DNA of 64,000 nucleotides from Artemia franciscana (lineage: Eukaryota; Arthropoda; Branchiopoda; Anostraca; Artemiidae): positions 10,602,335 through 10,666,334 of the forward strand of contig NC_088868.1 of the NCBI RefSeq assembly GCF_032884065.1, in the 5' to 3' direction. Positions within the stretch are counted from its first letter, which is position 1. Each line of letters opens with the position of its first letter. The notes under the pieces were generated by a model. That model searched no databases. It saw only the letters and a list, made by a program, of their open reading frames with translations, and was not told the DNA's origin. This document shows positions 1 to 10,255 of this stretch, piece by piece. The translations under genes and the position numbers were made by a program.

Positions 1-240
1 TGTTTTGTTCAGCATAGTTGAAAGGCTGAAATTAAGTAGCGGAATTAACTGAATGTAAGTAGCGACAGTAAAATTTAAAACAAACCTAAATTATTCGGTA
101 TATAAAAGGGGCTATCGCTGCCTCAACACCCCGCACTTTTTGTAAGGTTTTGCAGCATTAGCATCAACAGCCACCCCAAGCAGTAAAAAAACTTGTCTGA
201 AGGGGTGGCAAGAATAATTTAAAAATAATACAGGACTAAA
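1..240. repeat. diverged fragment of the foldback (GTAAGGAGYGAC) repeat family
   Basis: The first ~30 bases match, in reverse, an internal part of the 1.5 kb element at 14020-15498 (around 14910-14935). Bases ~50-150 are a decayed copy of its hairpin arm, recognisable by the order 'aagtagcgacagtaaaattt', 'tatataaaaggggct' and 'ccccgcactttttgtaaggt'. Old and rearranged; no coding capacity seen. Confidence 0.6.
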
Positions 241-934
241 TGTGCCCGGTTTTCTTATCTAGTATTGTCGTAAAACAGATATCAACTTTGTAATAAATAT
301 TTAAACACTACACAAATCTTTTATTGCTTGAAATACCCTTTTCCTCATGGGATACAAATATGGACCAACACACCTGGAAATAAAGCAGGGCTGAAAATTT
401 TGTAGTATTTTATAGGAAGGCATGCAGATTTGTATTTTTAAGATTACAATTCGTAATTTTTTCCTTCGATTCCAGTCCGAGTTCTTACCAAAGAGAAAGG
501 ATTACTCACAAGAAATTGATTTTAGTGTCAAGAAAAAAACAACAACACTATCTGTTTTAGACGTTAGATGATGCGTTTTGGTGGCATTTCACTTGTACAA
601 AATTACAAAATAACTAATAATGATGTGACAGAGCTGCTAAAGTTTCCAGTTTTTAAGCGTCTGAAATTCATTCGTACAAGCACCTCCACCACAAAGCAGC
701 CTATTCTTCAAATGACATCTAGATTTTCGAATCTGAACAATGATCGTCGTTTCGAAAATAAAATTCAAAATAGCGTATTTCTTAAATTTCTTCTTCTTAT
801 GTTTATGAGGTCTGTGGATCAGTATGATGTTCATTCACCTCTTAGGCATTACAGGTATACCTTCACTGATTATTGAAAGCTTCTGGCAATATTCCTAGAA
901 AAAAATCTGCGGGTTGACAACAAGCAATGTGCTG
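241..934. other. no recognisable gene
   Basis: AT-rich sequence with two short overlapping open frames on opposite strands (568-876 plus, 637-834 minus). Neither shows a domain, a codon pattern or splice signals I can defend. It lies just beyond the 3' end of the minus-strand retroelement and may hold its 3' untranslated part. Confidence 0.5.
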
Positions 935-2700
935 CTAGTAATAATGGCGTCTTTTCAGGATTGATATCATCAACCTATAAATAATAGCTTCAAATTCATG
1001 TGACAGGGAGCAATTGATGAGAGCATCAAAAGTTAAAGGGATCTTTAATTGATTGCAGTAATTCCTCAGTCTCCTGGAATCATTATCTCCTGGTATGCAA
1101 TCAAATAGCACATGTTGAGCGTTTTCCACTTTCTGACAGCATTTTCTACGTAGTGGGGTGTGGTGGATTCCCCATTTAAAAAGGTCAGCGTTAAGTAAAA
1201 TCGTTCCAGTTTTTAACTTAAAGTAGATAATATTAAAATCCTTAGACTTGAAAGGAGGGTACAAAAATCGTTGGTAAGTAATATTTGTTCTGGCTCTAAT
1301 AACTTCTCTGTAATTCTTTGTTCTCAAATTTCTTGCCGGAGGGATCTCAGCAGCCTTATTTGCCAAATTATCTGCCATTTCATTATATTTGATTTCTTTA
1401 TGACTAGGAATGTGAAGGAATGCCATACCACACCCCATTGAAAAACAGATATCCAATCTTTTGGCGTATATTTTTCCGGTCATAATCATTAGCTTGATAA
1501 TTTATCTTGTTGAGAAGATGAATTGATGAAAGGGAATCTGACAGGAACAAGACATTTCTTGAAGAAGTCCCAAGCTCACTTAAAGCATCTAATGCAAATC
1601 GGACTGCAAATAATTCAGTCGAAAGTACTGATGAATTAATTGGAAGGGAGGAAAAAATATTTAATTTTAGATCAGGGATACAGCCAGCTGCCCCAGCTTT
1701 AGAATCTTTAAGAGAACGATCAGTGTAAACATGCATATAATTGAGAAAATGGGTATTCGCATAATTTTAAAAATTATCTCGACTTCCTTGGTTGAATAGC
1801 AGGATTTATTCTTTTTTAGTATACTCATGTGACACTCAATATGGGCCATCTCCCATGGTGGGGAATCCACAAAGGGAAAAGTATCCATCCACTGAGAAGA
1901 CCACTCTGGAAACTCCTTTACAAAAAGATTCCAGGAAGATGATACCAAAATCATAGAGGGTGGGTTATGGAAGATTTTCTGGTGTACATAATGTTGATTA
2001 CCATATGCCTGTATTCTCGTGAAATATCTTTTTCTCTGAAGCAAAGTTCTTTCTTACAAAGAGGTAATCCCTGACAGGTTTCTCATTTTAATTATTGGAG
2101 TATTCTTATGAAATCCTATAGCAATACGGACTGCAAAATTTTGCAATGACTCCAGCATGTTAAAAATCTGTGGCGAGTTATTAACAAAAAATTGAATACC
2201 ATATTCCATTTTTGCTCTTATATAAACTTTATAAAAATCTATCATTGTTTTTGGTGATGAACCCCATTTAGAATTAGCAAGTCGTTTCAGTAGGTCCAGC
2301 TTCTGGATTATATTCTTCTTGAGTGATTTGATGTGATCATGCCATCTTAGTTTGGAATAAAAAACAATTCCCAATAACTTCACTGAAGATTCATAGTCTA
2401 TAGTAAAGTTATTGAATGTCTTTGTCTGGTAAATAGGATTGATTTGGTTTTGGAAGTGGAGATAGACAAACCTAAAGCTTCTGAGAAGCAAGAGATTAAG
2501 GGGATATCTTGTTGAATATCTTTGACCAAATCAGTGACGTTTCTACCCGATTTCCAGATTACTAGGTCATCTGCATAGAGCCCAAATGATGCATGTTTTA
2601 ATTGAAACTCAGATATATATAGATTAAACAGTAGAGGACTAAGGATGGCTCCCTGGGGTAAGCCTTCTTTGATAGGGTGATTGTGGCTCCTACAAACTTA
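935..2700 (-). pseudogene. decayed non-LTR retrotransposon: RT palm/thumb, RNase H and C-terminal Cys/His region
   Basis: Read on the minus strand, 2700-2493 encodes the end of a reverse transcriptase palm with GLPQGAILSPLLF and the catalytic YADD (2566-2577). 2491-2054 is the thumb (LLGIVF...WHDHI). 1736-1404 carries an RNase H start (VYTDRS, with the usual Gly after the Asp replaced by Arg; ELFAVRFAL; FLSDS). 1489-935 carries the RNase H end (IPSHKEIKYNEMADNLANKA) and a trailing Cys/His-rich tail (CCQKVENAQHVLFDC). The order RT, RNase H, tail is that of I/Jockey-type elements. The frame breaks near 2430, 2050, 1735 and 1450, and the 5' end stops at an in-frame TAA near 2698, so this is a 5'-truncated dead copy. 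Endonuclease and ORF1 are absent. The exact clade cannot be fixed by eye. Confidence 0.85.
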
Positions 2701-2765
2701 GCGAACTTTATCCCAAAATATTAAACTTTTAAAAATGAATATGTTTCATCGACCAGATAATAAAT

Positions 2766-2870
2766 CCGAAAATTAGTGGCCTCCTAGAATAGAGTGTTAG
2801 TTTCTGGGTATTCGCATTCCGAAAGTTAGTGATGTCCGAGCATAGAACATTGGTGTTCGGGTATTTGTTT
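2766..2870. repeat. two-copy diverged ~53-bp tandem repeat
   Basis: Two units start at 2766 (ccgaaaattagtgg) and 2819 (ccgaaagttagtga), each ending in a 'gggtatt' block. A single related unit occurs near 57251-57305. The rest of 2701-3008 holds nothing I recognise. Confidence 0.5.
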
Positions 2871-3008
2871 TATTGCGAAATAACCATGTCACTGAAAAAA
2901 TTCTATGTCAGAGTTTTAGCTAAACTGCTAGCTATCGGTAAATTTGAAAGCGGTAGTGCCGCATAGCCTACGGCGAAATTATTTAAATTAATTTAGGGCT
3001 ACTTGTCC

Positions 3009-3692
3009 AGAAAATATGTGAATAACTAATGTTTTTAGGTAGTATAATAGAGTAATTTAGATTGAATGTAAAAAAATGGCCAAGTGGTTAAAGTGTCCGA
3101 GTACCGAGCGCTTTTCTTCTATTTTGTCCTAGATCTTGTGATATATCATTGTTCCTTTTGCAGATTTGAGGGGCAGACTAGCCACACAAAATTTAATTCT
3201 GCATGAGTGAGGACAATAGAAGTTTGGATTTAGTAATTATTTGAAGTGTTGTCCAAAAAGGAGGTAAAATAGCATAAAATACAGATTTAATGATAGGCTA
3301 CTAGTATAGCTACATTTTTTTCTTTCGTATGCTAAAGAAAGTTCAAGGAGAATTTGTAATGTTAGCCACATATTTGTGCTTGAACTGGGAAGGGGTTAGA
3401 GAAAAGTAAATAGAAATGCTTTTAAGAATAATATAAGCAGTTGTTGTAGAATTTTTTAATTAATTTTTCTGAATTCATTTAGGCTAGGTTATATATGAAA
3501 TGTAAATTTCTCTACTTGGTTTGTAAACAGGAAGTCTAAGAAATCAAATTTTATTAGCCTTGTCCAGAAAACTGATAGACAGTTGTAATTTAGGCTTTAT
3601 TTTTGAATACTAGAGCAAGGGGGTAAAGAAAAATGAAGTACTTTTACAACTGTAATGAGTTCTTAGAATATTTTGTGTTTGAGTAGGCCTAT
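3009..3692 (+). repeat. long direct repeat, left copy, flanking a retroposon
   Basis: This 684-bp segment (starting agaaaatatg, ending gtaggcctat) recurs in the same orientation at 4644-5324 with scattered substitutions and small indels. The two copies abut the retroposon at 3693-4643 on each side, so they look like an unusually long target-site duplication or a tandem duplication into which the element landed. Neither copy has a convincing open frame. Confidence 0.9.
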
Positions 3693-4552
3693 TTATCTAT
3701 ACAGATGGCTCTAAGTTTGAAAATGGTAGGGGGGTAGGAGCAGCGTTTGTCATACCTTCATTGAGTGTCTCACAATTATTTAAACTACCAGAATATTTCT
3801 CAATATTTCAAGCAGAGGTTATAGCCCTACATAAGACTCTTCAATATGTAGCAAATAATCTTAGAAATTACAAAATAGTCACATGTATCGATTCTAAAAG
3901 CTCAATCCAGGCTGTTGCAAATTATGATCCATTTTCAAACAAAAGGGAAGTAATGGAGTGTCATCTTGCTTATATACAAGCAAGTAAAAGTAATGATATA
4001 CATCTTCAATGGGTGCCATCACACTCTGGTATATCTGGCAATGAATTAGTAGATAAGTTAGCAAAGGAGGCAACATCACAAGGAATCCAACTTGATGAAT
4101 GGGACCATTCAGAAAACCAAAGGAAAATAGATAAAATCATGAAAAAGGTTGCAGATGGTGCAAAGACTCTGAACAAACAGCATTTTAGACCTTATGTGGA
4201 TCAAGAGGGTGGAATTAATGTATACAGCTCTTTAACTAGAAAACAAGGGAGAATACTATTTAGATTAAGATCAAACCATGCTGGCTTTGGAACTTACAAA
4301 GCCAAAATATATGGTGAATCCCCATTGTGTGCCAATTGTGTTGATGTGGAAGAAGACTTAGAGCATATTATTTTTAAATGCCTGAGTTACAATGGTTATT
4401 GCTCAAATATATTTGGCTTCTTTATAAAAAAGAATGTAGCCCCTTCAATGCAGTTAGTACTTGTAGGATTTAAATCAGTTCCTGAAAATGTAGAGATCGC
4501 CCGCATCTTAGTACAGTTCTTCAGTGACATTGGTAGAGCATTAGATGTTTAA
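3692..4552 (+). CDS. non-LTR retrotransposon RNase H domain plus C-terminal Cys/His tail (5'-truncated, frame open)
   Basis: An open frame of ~286 codons encodes a ribonuclease HI domain. The catalytic-type acidic residues are visible in order: YTDGS (Asp codon at 3704), FQAEVIAL (Glu), CIDSKSS (Asp) and the WVPSHSGISGNELVDKLA block (His, Asp). After it come ~150 residues ending in a Cys/His cluster (CANC...DLEHIIFKC), as in I/Jockey-type ORF2 C-termini. RT and endonuclease are missing: the element is truncated exactly at the start of RNase H. No start codon of its own is evident; the frame enters from the flanking repeat, and 3761 is only a TTG. It is a retroposon remnant and probably not expressed, yet it has no stop or frameshift, so it is younger than the element at 935-2700. 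Confidence 0.8.
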   Translation, partial: FIYTDGSKFENGRGVGAAFVIPSLSVSQLFKLPEYFSIFQAEVIALHKTLQYVANNLRNYKIVTCIDSKSSIQAVANYDPFSNKREVMECHLAYIQASKSNDIHLQWVPSHSGISGNELVDKLAKEATSQGIQLDEWDHSENQRKIDKIMKKVADGAKTLNKQHFRPYVDQEGGINVYSSLTRKQGRILFRLRSNHAGFGTYKAKIYGESPLCANCVDVEEDLEHIIFKCLSYNGYCSNIFGFFIKKNVAPSMQLVLVGFKSVPENVEIARILVQFFSDIGRALDV

Positions 4553-4643
4553 TGCTTCTGCTATTTAATCATGGATGACAACCAAGAGATAAGGCTCTCA
4601 AGGTGCATAAAGCACAGAGGAGAGCATAACAACAACAACAACT
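3693..4643 (+). mobile_element. 5'-truncated non-LTR retroposon with (AAC)n tail
   Basis: This insert lies precisely between the two ~0.68 kb direct repeats. It carries only the RNase H/tail frame, ~75 bp of 3' untranslated sequence and a short trinucleotide tail (cataacaacaacaacaact) that ends at the right-hand repeat. Truncation at the 5' end plus a simple-repeat tail is typical of target-primed reverse transcription products of I-type elements. Confidence 0.8.
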
Positions 4644-5324
4644 AGAAAATATGTGAATAATTAATGTTTTTAGTTAGTATAATAGAGTAATTATAGTAGA
4701 TTGAATGTCAAAAAATGGCAAAGTGTCAGAGTACTGGGCGCTTTTCTTCTATTTTGTCCTAAATCTTGTGATATAGCTATCATTGTTCCTTTTGCAGATT
4801 TGAGGGGCAGACTAGCCACACAAAATTTTAGCTGCATGAGTGAGGACAATAGAAGTGTGGATCTAGTAATTATTTGAAGTGTTATCAAAAAGGAGGAGAC
4901 ATAGCATAAAATACAGATTTAAGGATATGCTACTAGTATAGCTACATTTTTTTCTTTTGTATGCTAAAGAAAGTTCAAGGAGAATTTGTAATGTTTGCCA
5001 CATATTTGTGCTTGAAATGGGAAGGGGTTAGAGAAAAGTAAATAGAAATGCTTTTAAGAATAATATAAGCAGTTGTTGTAGAATTTTTTAATTAATTTTT
5101 CTGAATTCATATAGGCTAGGTTATATATGAAATGTAAATTTCTCTACTTGGTTTGTAAACAGGAAGTCTAAGAAGGCAAATTTTATTAGCCTTGTTCAGA
5201 AAACTGATAGAGAGTTGTAATTTGGGCTATATTTTTGAATGTTAGGGCGAGGGGGTAAAGAAAAATGAAGTACTTTTACAAATGTAATGAGTTCTTAGAA
5301 TATTTTGTGTTTGAGTAGGCCTAT
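4644..5324 (+). repeat. long direct repeat, right copy
   Basis: Second copy of 3009-3692. Small differences include loss of a few bases in the 'caagtggttaaagtgtccg' stretch and several substitutions; the overall order is identical from agaaaatatg to gtaggcctat. Beyond 5324 the sequences no longer match. Confidence 0.9.
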
Positions 5325-8300
5325 CTACAGGATATTTTGACAGTTTATTTGAACTGCCCCTTGTACATTGCTGCATAGAATGTTGAGTAAAGAGGGATAT
5401 ATTTGATCACCAGGGGTTTGTGTACTCAAAGACTATTTTCTTTTGATACTACTTGATGCCATTGGCTTTAGAACTTTGGTTTTTTGTCTATCAGCACTCT
5501 AAATCCCTTTCTTTGGGACTTGTCTTAAGCACTGTTTTTGGCAGTGAATTGGAATCAAATATGTTGTAATGGGGACAGAGGATAGTACCACCAAAGTAAA
5601 GGACACTGTATTTCTTTATGTGGAACTCAGGTTTCTAATCATGTGCTTGTGTTTGAATTTAAGAAGGTCACAGTGTAGGCCTTGGTGGTTTATGGGTCCA
5701 AATAGCTTGTAGTTGTCATCATTGAAAGTACATTTTGTTTCCTATGCTATTCTATTTACCATATTATTGATGTAGCCTGTATCATTAGTGACAGATTCTG
5801 TCAGAATTTCAGAACTCATATCCTGCTCAAGGGCTGTAGTCACCCCACTGAGGTAAAACTAGTGGGTCTGTAGGCACCTTTTTGGTATTGTCCCCTTTCT
5901 GAAATATTGGTGTAACATGGGGTCAGCTTGTCTAGTATAAGGCTATTTTTCTCAGCTGAAGCAACAGTTTAAATGTCTTACATAGTGGAAGTGTAATTTT
6001 TAGGTAATCTCATTTAGCAGTCTTGAATATAATTTCTCAATACTAACAGACTTGTTGAACTCTTGTGCTTTAGGTCATTTTTGGATGACTGGAAGGGTGA
6101 AGTGAAAAGGTAAAATATGTCTTGTTATTTATTAGAGGAGGCCACTTGCAAGAACACTATCTGGTAAAAGCTATAAAAATGTGTAGTGATGTTGTAGGAT
6201 TGAACATGTCAAATAAAATATCTCTGAGTTTTTATTGAAATCTTTAGTGATTCTCATTTTCCTGGGCTAAAAAAGGAATGATCCTTCATCTAGAGTTTCA
6301 TCAATTTAATTAACAGTCTTGTTTATCCTTTTGGTAATCTTGTACTTAGGGAAATACCTTAGCACTTGGACAGTGCCTGATTTTTGGCATCTATTTTGTA
6401 AAAAGAAAAAAAAAGTAAAAAATTTACCATTATTTTGGGTAAAATCATATTAGCAGATTTTTTTCTACGTTTAAAACTAAAAAATTAACCATTTTACTTA
6501 AAAAACCTATCATCCTTTTAAATTAAATAGCTATGTTCAGTAATATCATCTATATGTTATTTTTCATTTATTTATAAAAGCAACCAAATACAAATTAAAA
6601 ATTGGTCTGTAACACTTTGATTAACTAAGAACTGGATCATAATAGTAGATCATTCAGCCACATTCACTGTCATTAAGACCATCTTCAACAGGATCTGCAG
6701 GCAAATCTAGCTCCTTTTCTTCAGACTCTCATTTAGGTGATGGTGCCTGTTCTAAAGCCACCCACCCTGAACAAAAGTCCTGAATAAGTCCTCTGCTTGT
6801 TTCTTCCTCAGAACCAATTCTATATTTATCTGCAGATTCTTTTAAAAGAAAGTGCTGAAACACAAGGGTCATTAAACTAAAATAAGAATTCCTTATAGAG
6901 GCTTTTGTCACAACAACTCTTTCAGCAGCAATTGGTTTAAAAGCAGACTAAATCTTTGAAAACAGCAGTGGAACTTTCAATTTATAATTGACTGAGTTCC
7001 CTCCGAAGTTTATTTGATCACCCCTTCCACATGAAGTGCCTCTAGAAAAAAAATGAGTAAACATTTATGCATTGAATCCTTTTGCGTCTTCACTCTAGGG
7101 AATGCTGTATGTTTGCTTATGACTTAAACAGGAGAGTGTGAATTTCAGTTTTCCTTTTAATGAAGATCTGGAATTATCAAGGAGGAAATCAAGGGTGGAT
7201 GCTGGGTCCTAGGGAAACAGCATAAACGCAGGTTTCTCTATGATGTGAAATTTTTAAAGTAAAACTGAAGATATTGATTCTGCTTTGGTCTGCTACATTG
7301 TTCAACACTTAGATCTTTTAGTACTTTTGCTGAGACAAATTTTATATCTGAAGCAAATGGCTTCCCATATTCTTTGTGGAAAGGAACTGAAATTAAACAC
7401 ATCTAATAACACAGACCCTTTTCTAAATATAAATACTAGAGATATTCCTATCAACCCAATCTACAACAATTTCAAATTAAAGGATTCAAATAACATTTGT
7501 TTTCAGTTTAGAACCACTGATTTAGAACCAGTGATGAATCTATCATATCCCACTGAAAGGGAAATTTTAGGGATAACAGTGCTATATGGGTGCTGTGGGG
7601 GTGGTTCTTTTGTTGCAAAAACATGGATTTTAATGAAAAATGATAGTTTCTATTATTGATCCATTAAAAGCTGTACTTTATCCCAAAAAGGGGGGATAAA
7701 TGCCCTAATATCAAGGATAACTCTATTTTGCTGTGGAAAGCAAGCTTTCTTTACAAAAAAAAAAAAAAATAACAGTACAATTGCTAATTACTTCAAAGAG
7801 GGTAAAAAGTTAGACAGAAAATGGGTTAATAATTGGGCAGTGACTTGACCGGATAATTGCATGCTGTAAAATCCCCCCAAAAAAGCTTCACACATGTATC
7901 TAGATTCTTAATGAATGTCCTACTTTTGCCAGAAATCCCAAGAAAACAAGGGGAATTAAGCATTTCACAAAATTTTGGTGGGGCCCGGGCCCGGAGCCCC
8001 CCCCCCCTGCGTATGTGCCAGATCTGACCACACTTTTAATGAAAATTAGGCCATTAGACAACCTAAGTCAATTGATAAGCTGGGAATTCTTGCTCAATCT
8101 AATAGGTGAATATTCTTTCATTTTTCAATAAAATTCTTATTATTTTCTTTGTTTGTTATATTTCAATAATGATTGTAGCCTTTTATTGTCTTTAACAGCT
8201 TACAGAACTAATATAATGTTAATTCAGCTCATATTTCACTATTTTAAAACTATAATTATCTGTACTATAATATACTTTATTGTTTGGGTAAGTCAGACCA

Positions 8301-9404
8301 AGGGATACAGCTATGCACAAAACAAAATCTTGTCCAAACTTGTTTCTGCCAGCCTCTTTGCACTTTGGTGTTGTAAAAATTGCAAGGCATCATAAAATAT
8401 ATCAGTAAGATATGGTAAGATACCAGTAAAATATTTAGGCTACATTCTATAAAATAGGTAAATTACTTAAATTAGGTAAAATACCAAGTGTTCATGGTGT
8501 TCAATAAAATAGTTATCTTGTAGTATTATTTGTGATGTTTTTGAGTTGTTCAGCTTGTCAAATGCATAATATTTTGCATCATTGCTCTTTGCATAGTTTT
8601 TTTTTCAAGAATACATGTGTCTTTATTTGATATGAATCAATTGAAAACAGTACATGTTGAAAAATTTCACCTGTCGTTTTGTATGATTTAATTACGAAAG
8701 AACATTTTTTTTTCAAATCACAAGGAAGGATTTTTCTTCATTTCACATTATATTATAAAACTTATCTCTTGACTATGACTGATACTGGCTCTATATTTCC
8801 AGAGCTTCTTTTGGTTTTTCTTACTGTCATAAGCTAGCTTAAACTGCCGTATCTCTATCTTGTACTCTTTAACTTTCATAAAGGCACTTAGTTAAGTTTC
8901 TTAGTTTGTTTTGAGCCTCTGCCTTTTCCTTCCTTTATTGCATTTTTTCAAGTGCTTGTTTATTTCTTTCCTTGCATCTTTGGGCTATGAAAGGGAAGGT
9001 TTAGGGCTTTAACTTGAGTTTGAATGACATTCAATTTTTCTAAAGTGTAAGTAGCTCACATTTAGGTCATCTCATTGTGGTTTAGTTTGCTATTTAGGTT
9101 AGCCCAATGAGCAATCTTGAACTAGAAGTGAGCAAGCTATGCATTCCTGCTCTTAACTGATTGTACTGTAATTCCCAGAAGTTCTCTTTATGTGATCATT
9201 TTTTAGTATAAAAAATTCACTTCAAGGATCAATTAATTGCTCTTTCCCACTGGGGTAAGCAGGGCTGTCATGTATTGAGAAAAAAGGGGGAAGGGACGCC
9301 CCTCCCCCAATGTTTTTGTCACTCTGTAAAAATATTAAGTTGGTAAAATCTTGAAATGAAGCATCATGACTTCTCTGATGCCCCTAAAACTCTTTGTTTG
9401 GATA
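5325..9404. other. AT-rich DNA without a recognisable gene
   Basis: No reading frame here shows a domain. The longest plus frame (7285-7659, 124 codons, starting at a non-ATG codon) is followed by several stops and has no recognisable motif; an exon cannot be excluded. Poly-A runs near 7757 and a GC-rich island near 7980 look like repeat remnants. Confidence 0.5.
7976..8020. repeat. GC-rich transposon-terminus-like island
   Basis: A short island of alternating G and C runs (ggggcccgggcccgg followed by about 12 C and 'tgcgtatg') stands out in otherwise AT-rich DNA. Such G/C-run ends followed by 'GCGTA' are common at eroded ends of hAT-type elements. I see no partner terminus, so this is a guess. 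Confidence 0.3.
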
Positions 9405-9655
9405 TATAAAGACCACAAAAATACTGACATGTCATCTACATAAAGTTCAAACTTGGTTGGTAAATGACACAGTTTTACTGACTCCTGCCATGAGTTTACA
9501 GACTGTGCCACAATTTTCTATTTGGCTAAACAAAGAGCATTAAAATAGTAACATGTGACATATACCAAAATCTTAATCTTGATCAGTAAATGCAGTGGTT
9601 TTATCAACTCCTGTAGTGATATTATGTATTGTATTTGAAACAGACATTATGTTAA
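9405..9655. repeat. ancient ~130-bp tandem duplication
   Basis: 9412-9500 and 9545-9630 share the order 'aaaata.tgacatgt', 'ggtaaatg', 'cagt.gttttat', 'gactcctg'. Divergence is high. No coding meaning is apparent. Confidence 0.4.
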
Positions 9656-10074
9656 TTATTGACAAAAAACAATCAGTAAAATGACCAGCCAGTCGGTAAA
9701 ATCTTTTGTCCCCTCTCCCCCAAAACACTTACCTTGTTACTGGTACTTTGCATTGTGGAGCAAATTAATTGCATATTGGCTTGTAACAACCCTGGGGGTA
9801 AATAATTTATATTCAGAAGCTGATCTTTATCCTATAGTAAGACTAAATCCTTCAGAGTCTTTGGAAAAATTTTGTATCTAGTTGGTTGATTGACAGTCTG
9901 CCACAGATCCAGACTGTGAAAACACTGTGAGTTGATTTGTGCTTCTCCTTATTTTTAATAGTACAGGTATATAAGTATATCTCTCTTTCCATATGGTGTT
10001 CAAGAAGCTGGTGACACCAATTTTTAGTAGTTCCTTGTGTAATTCATAGCTGTTTTATGTAACATTGTTGCTAC

Positions 10075-10255
10075 TGTCTTAAAAAGTTTTACTGTTTTAA
10101 AAAGCAGAGTTGAGAGAAAGTGTCAAACTTTAGCGTAAAGAGCGGGGCGTTGAGGAGGGAGCAGCCCCTTTCATATACAAAGTAATTTCTGTTTGTTTTA
10201 AGTTTTGATGTTGCTCCTTACTTTCAGTTAAAAAAACTTGTTTTTTTTATTTAAT
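10075..10255 (-). repeat. half hairpin arm of the foldback repeat family
   Basis: It matches the right arm of the hairpin in the elements at 14020 and 19680 ('gcgtaaagagcggggcgtt', 'cagcccctttcatata', 'gttgctccttactttcagtt'). Only one arm is present, so it is a solo or truncated copy. Confidence 0.75.

Noticed and set aside
3077..3088. tRNA A-box-like TGGCCAAGTGGT followed by ttaaagtgtccga, suggesting a tRNA-derived SINE
   Set aside because: No B box or tRNA fold downstream, and the motif is broken in the second copy at ~4716; probably chance or very old.
3009..5324. The 680-bp direct repeats as LTRs of an LTR retrotransposon
   Set aside because: The interior lacks gag, protease, integrase and LTR-type RT, and has an I/Jockey-type RNase H tail with an AAC-repeat end; the repeats lack TG...CA termini and a primer-binding site.
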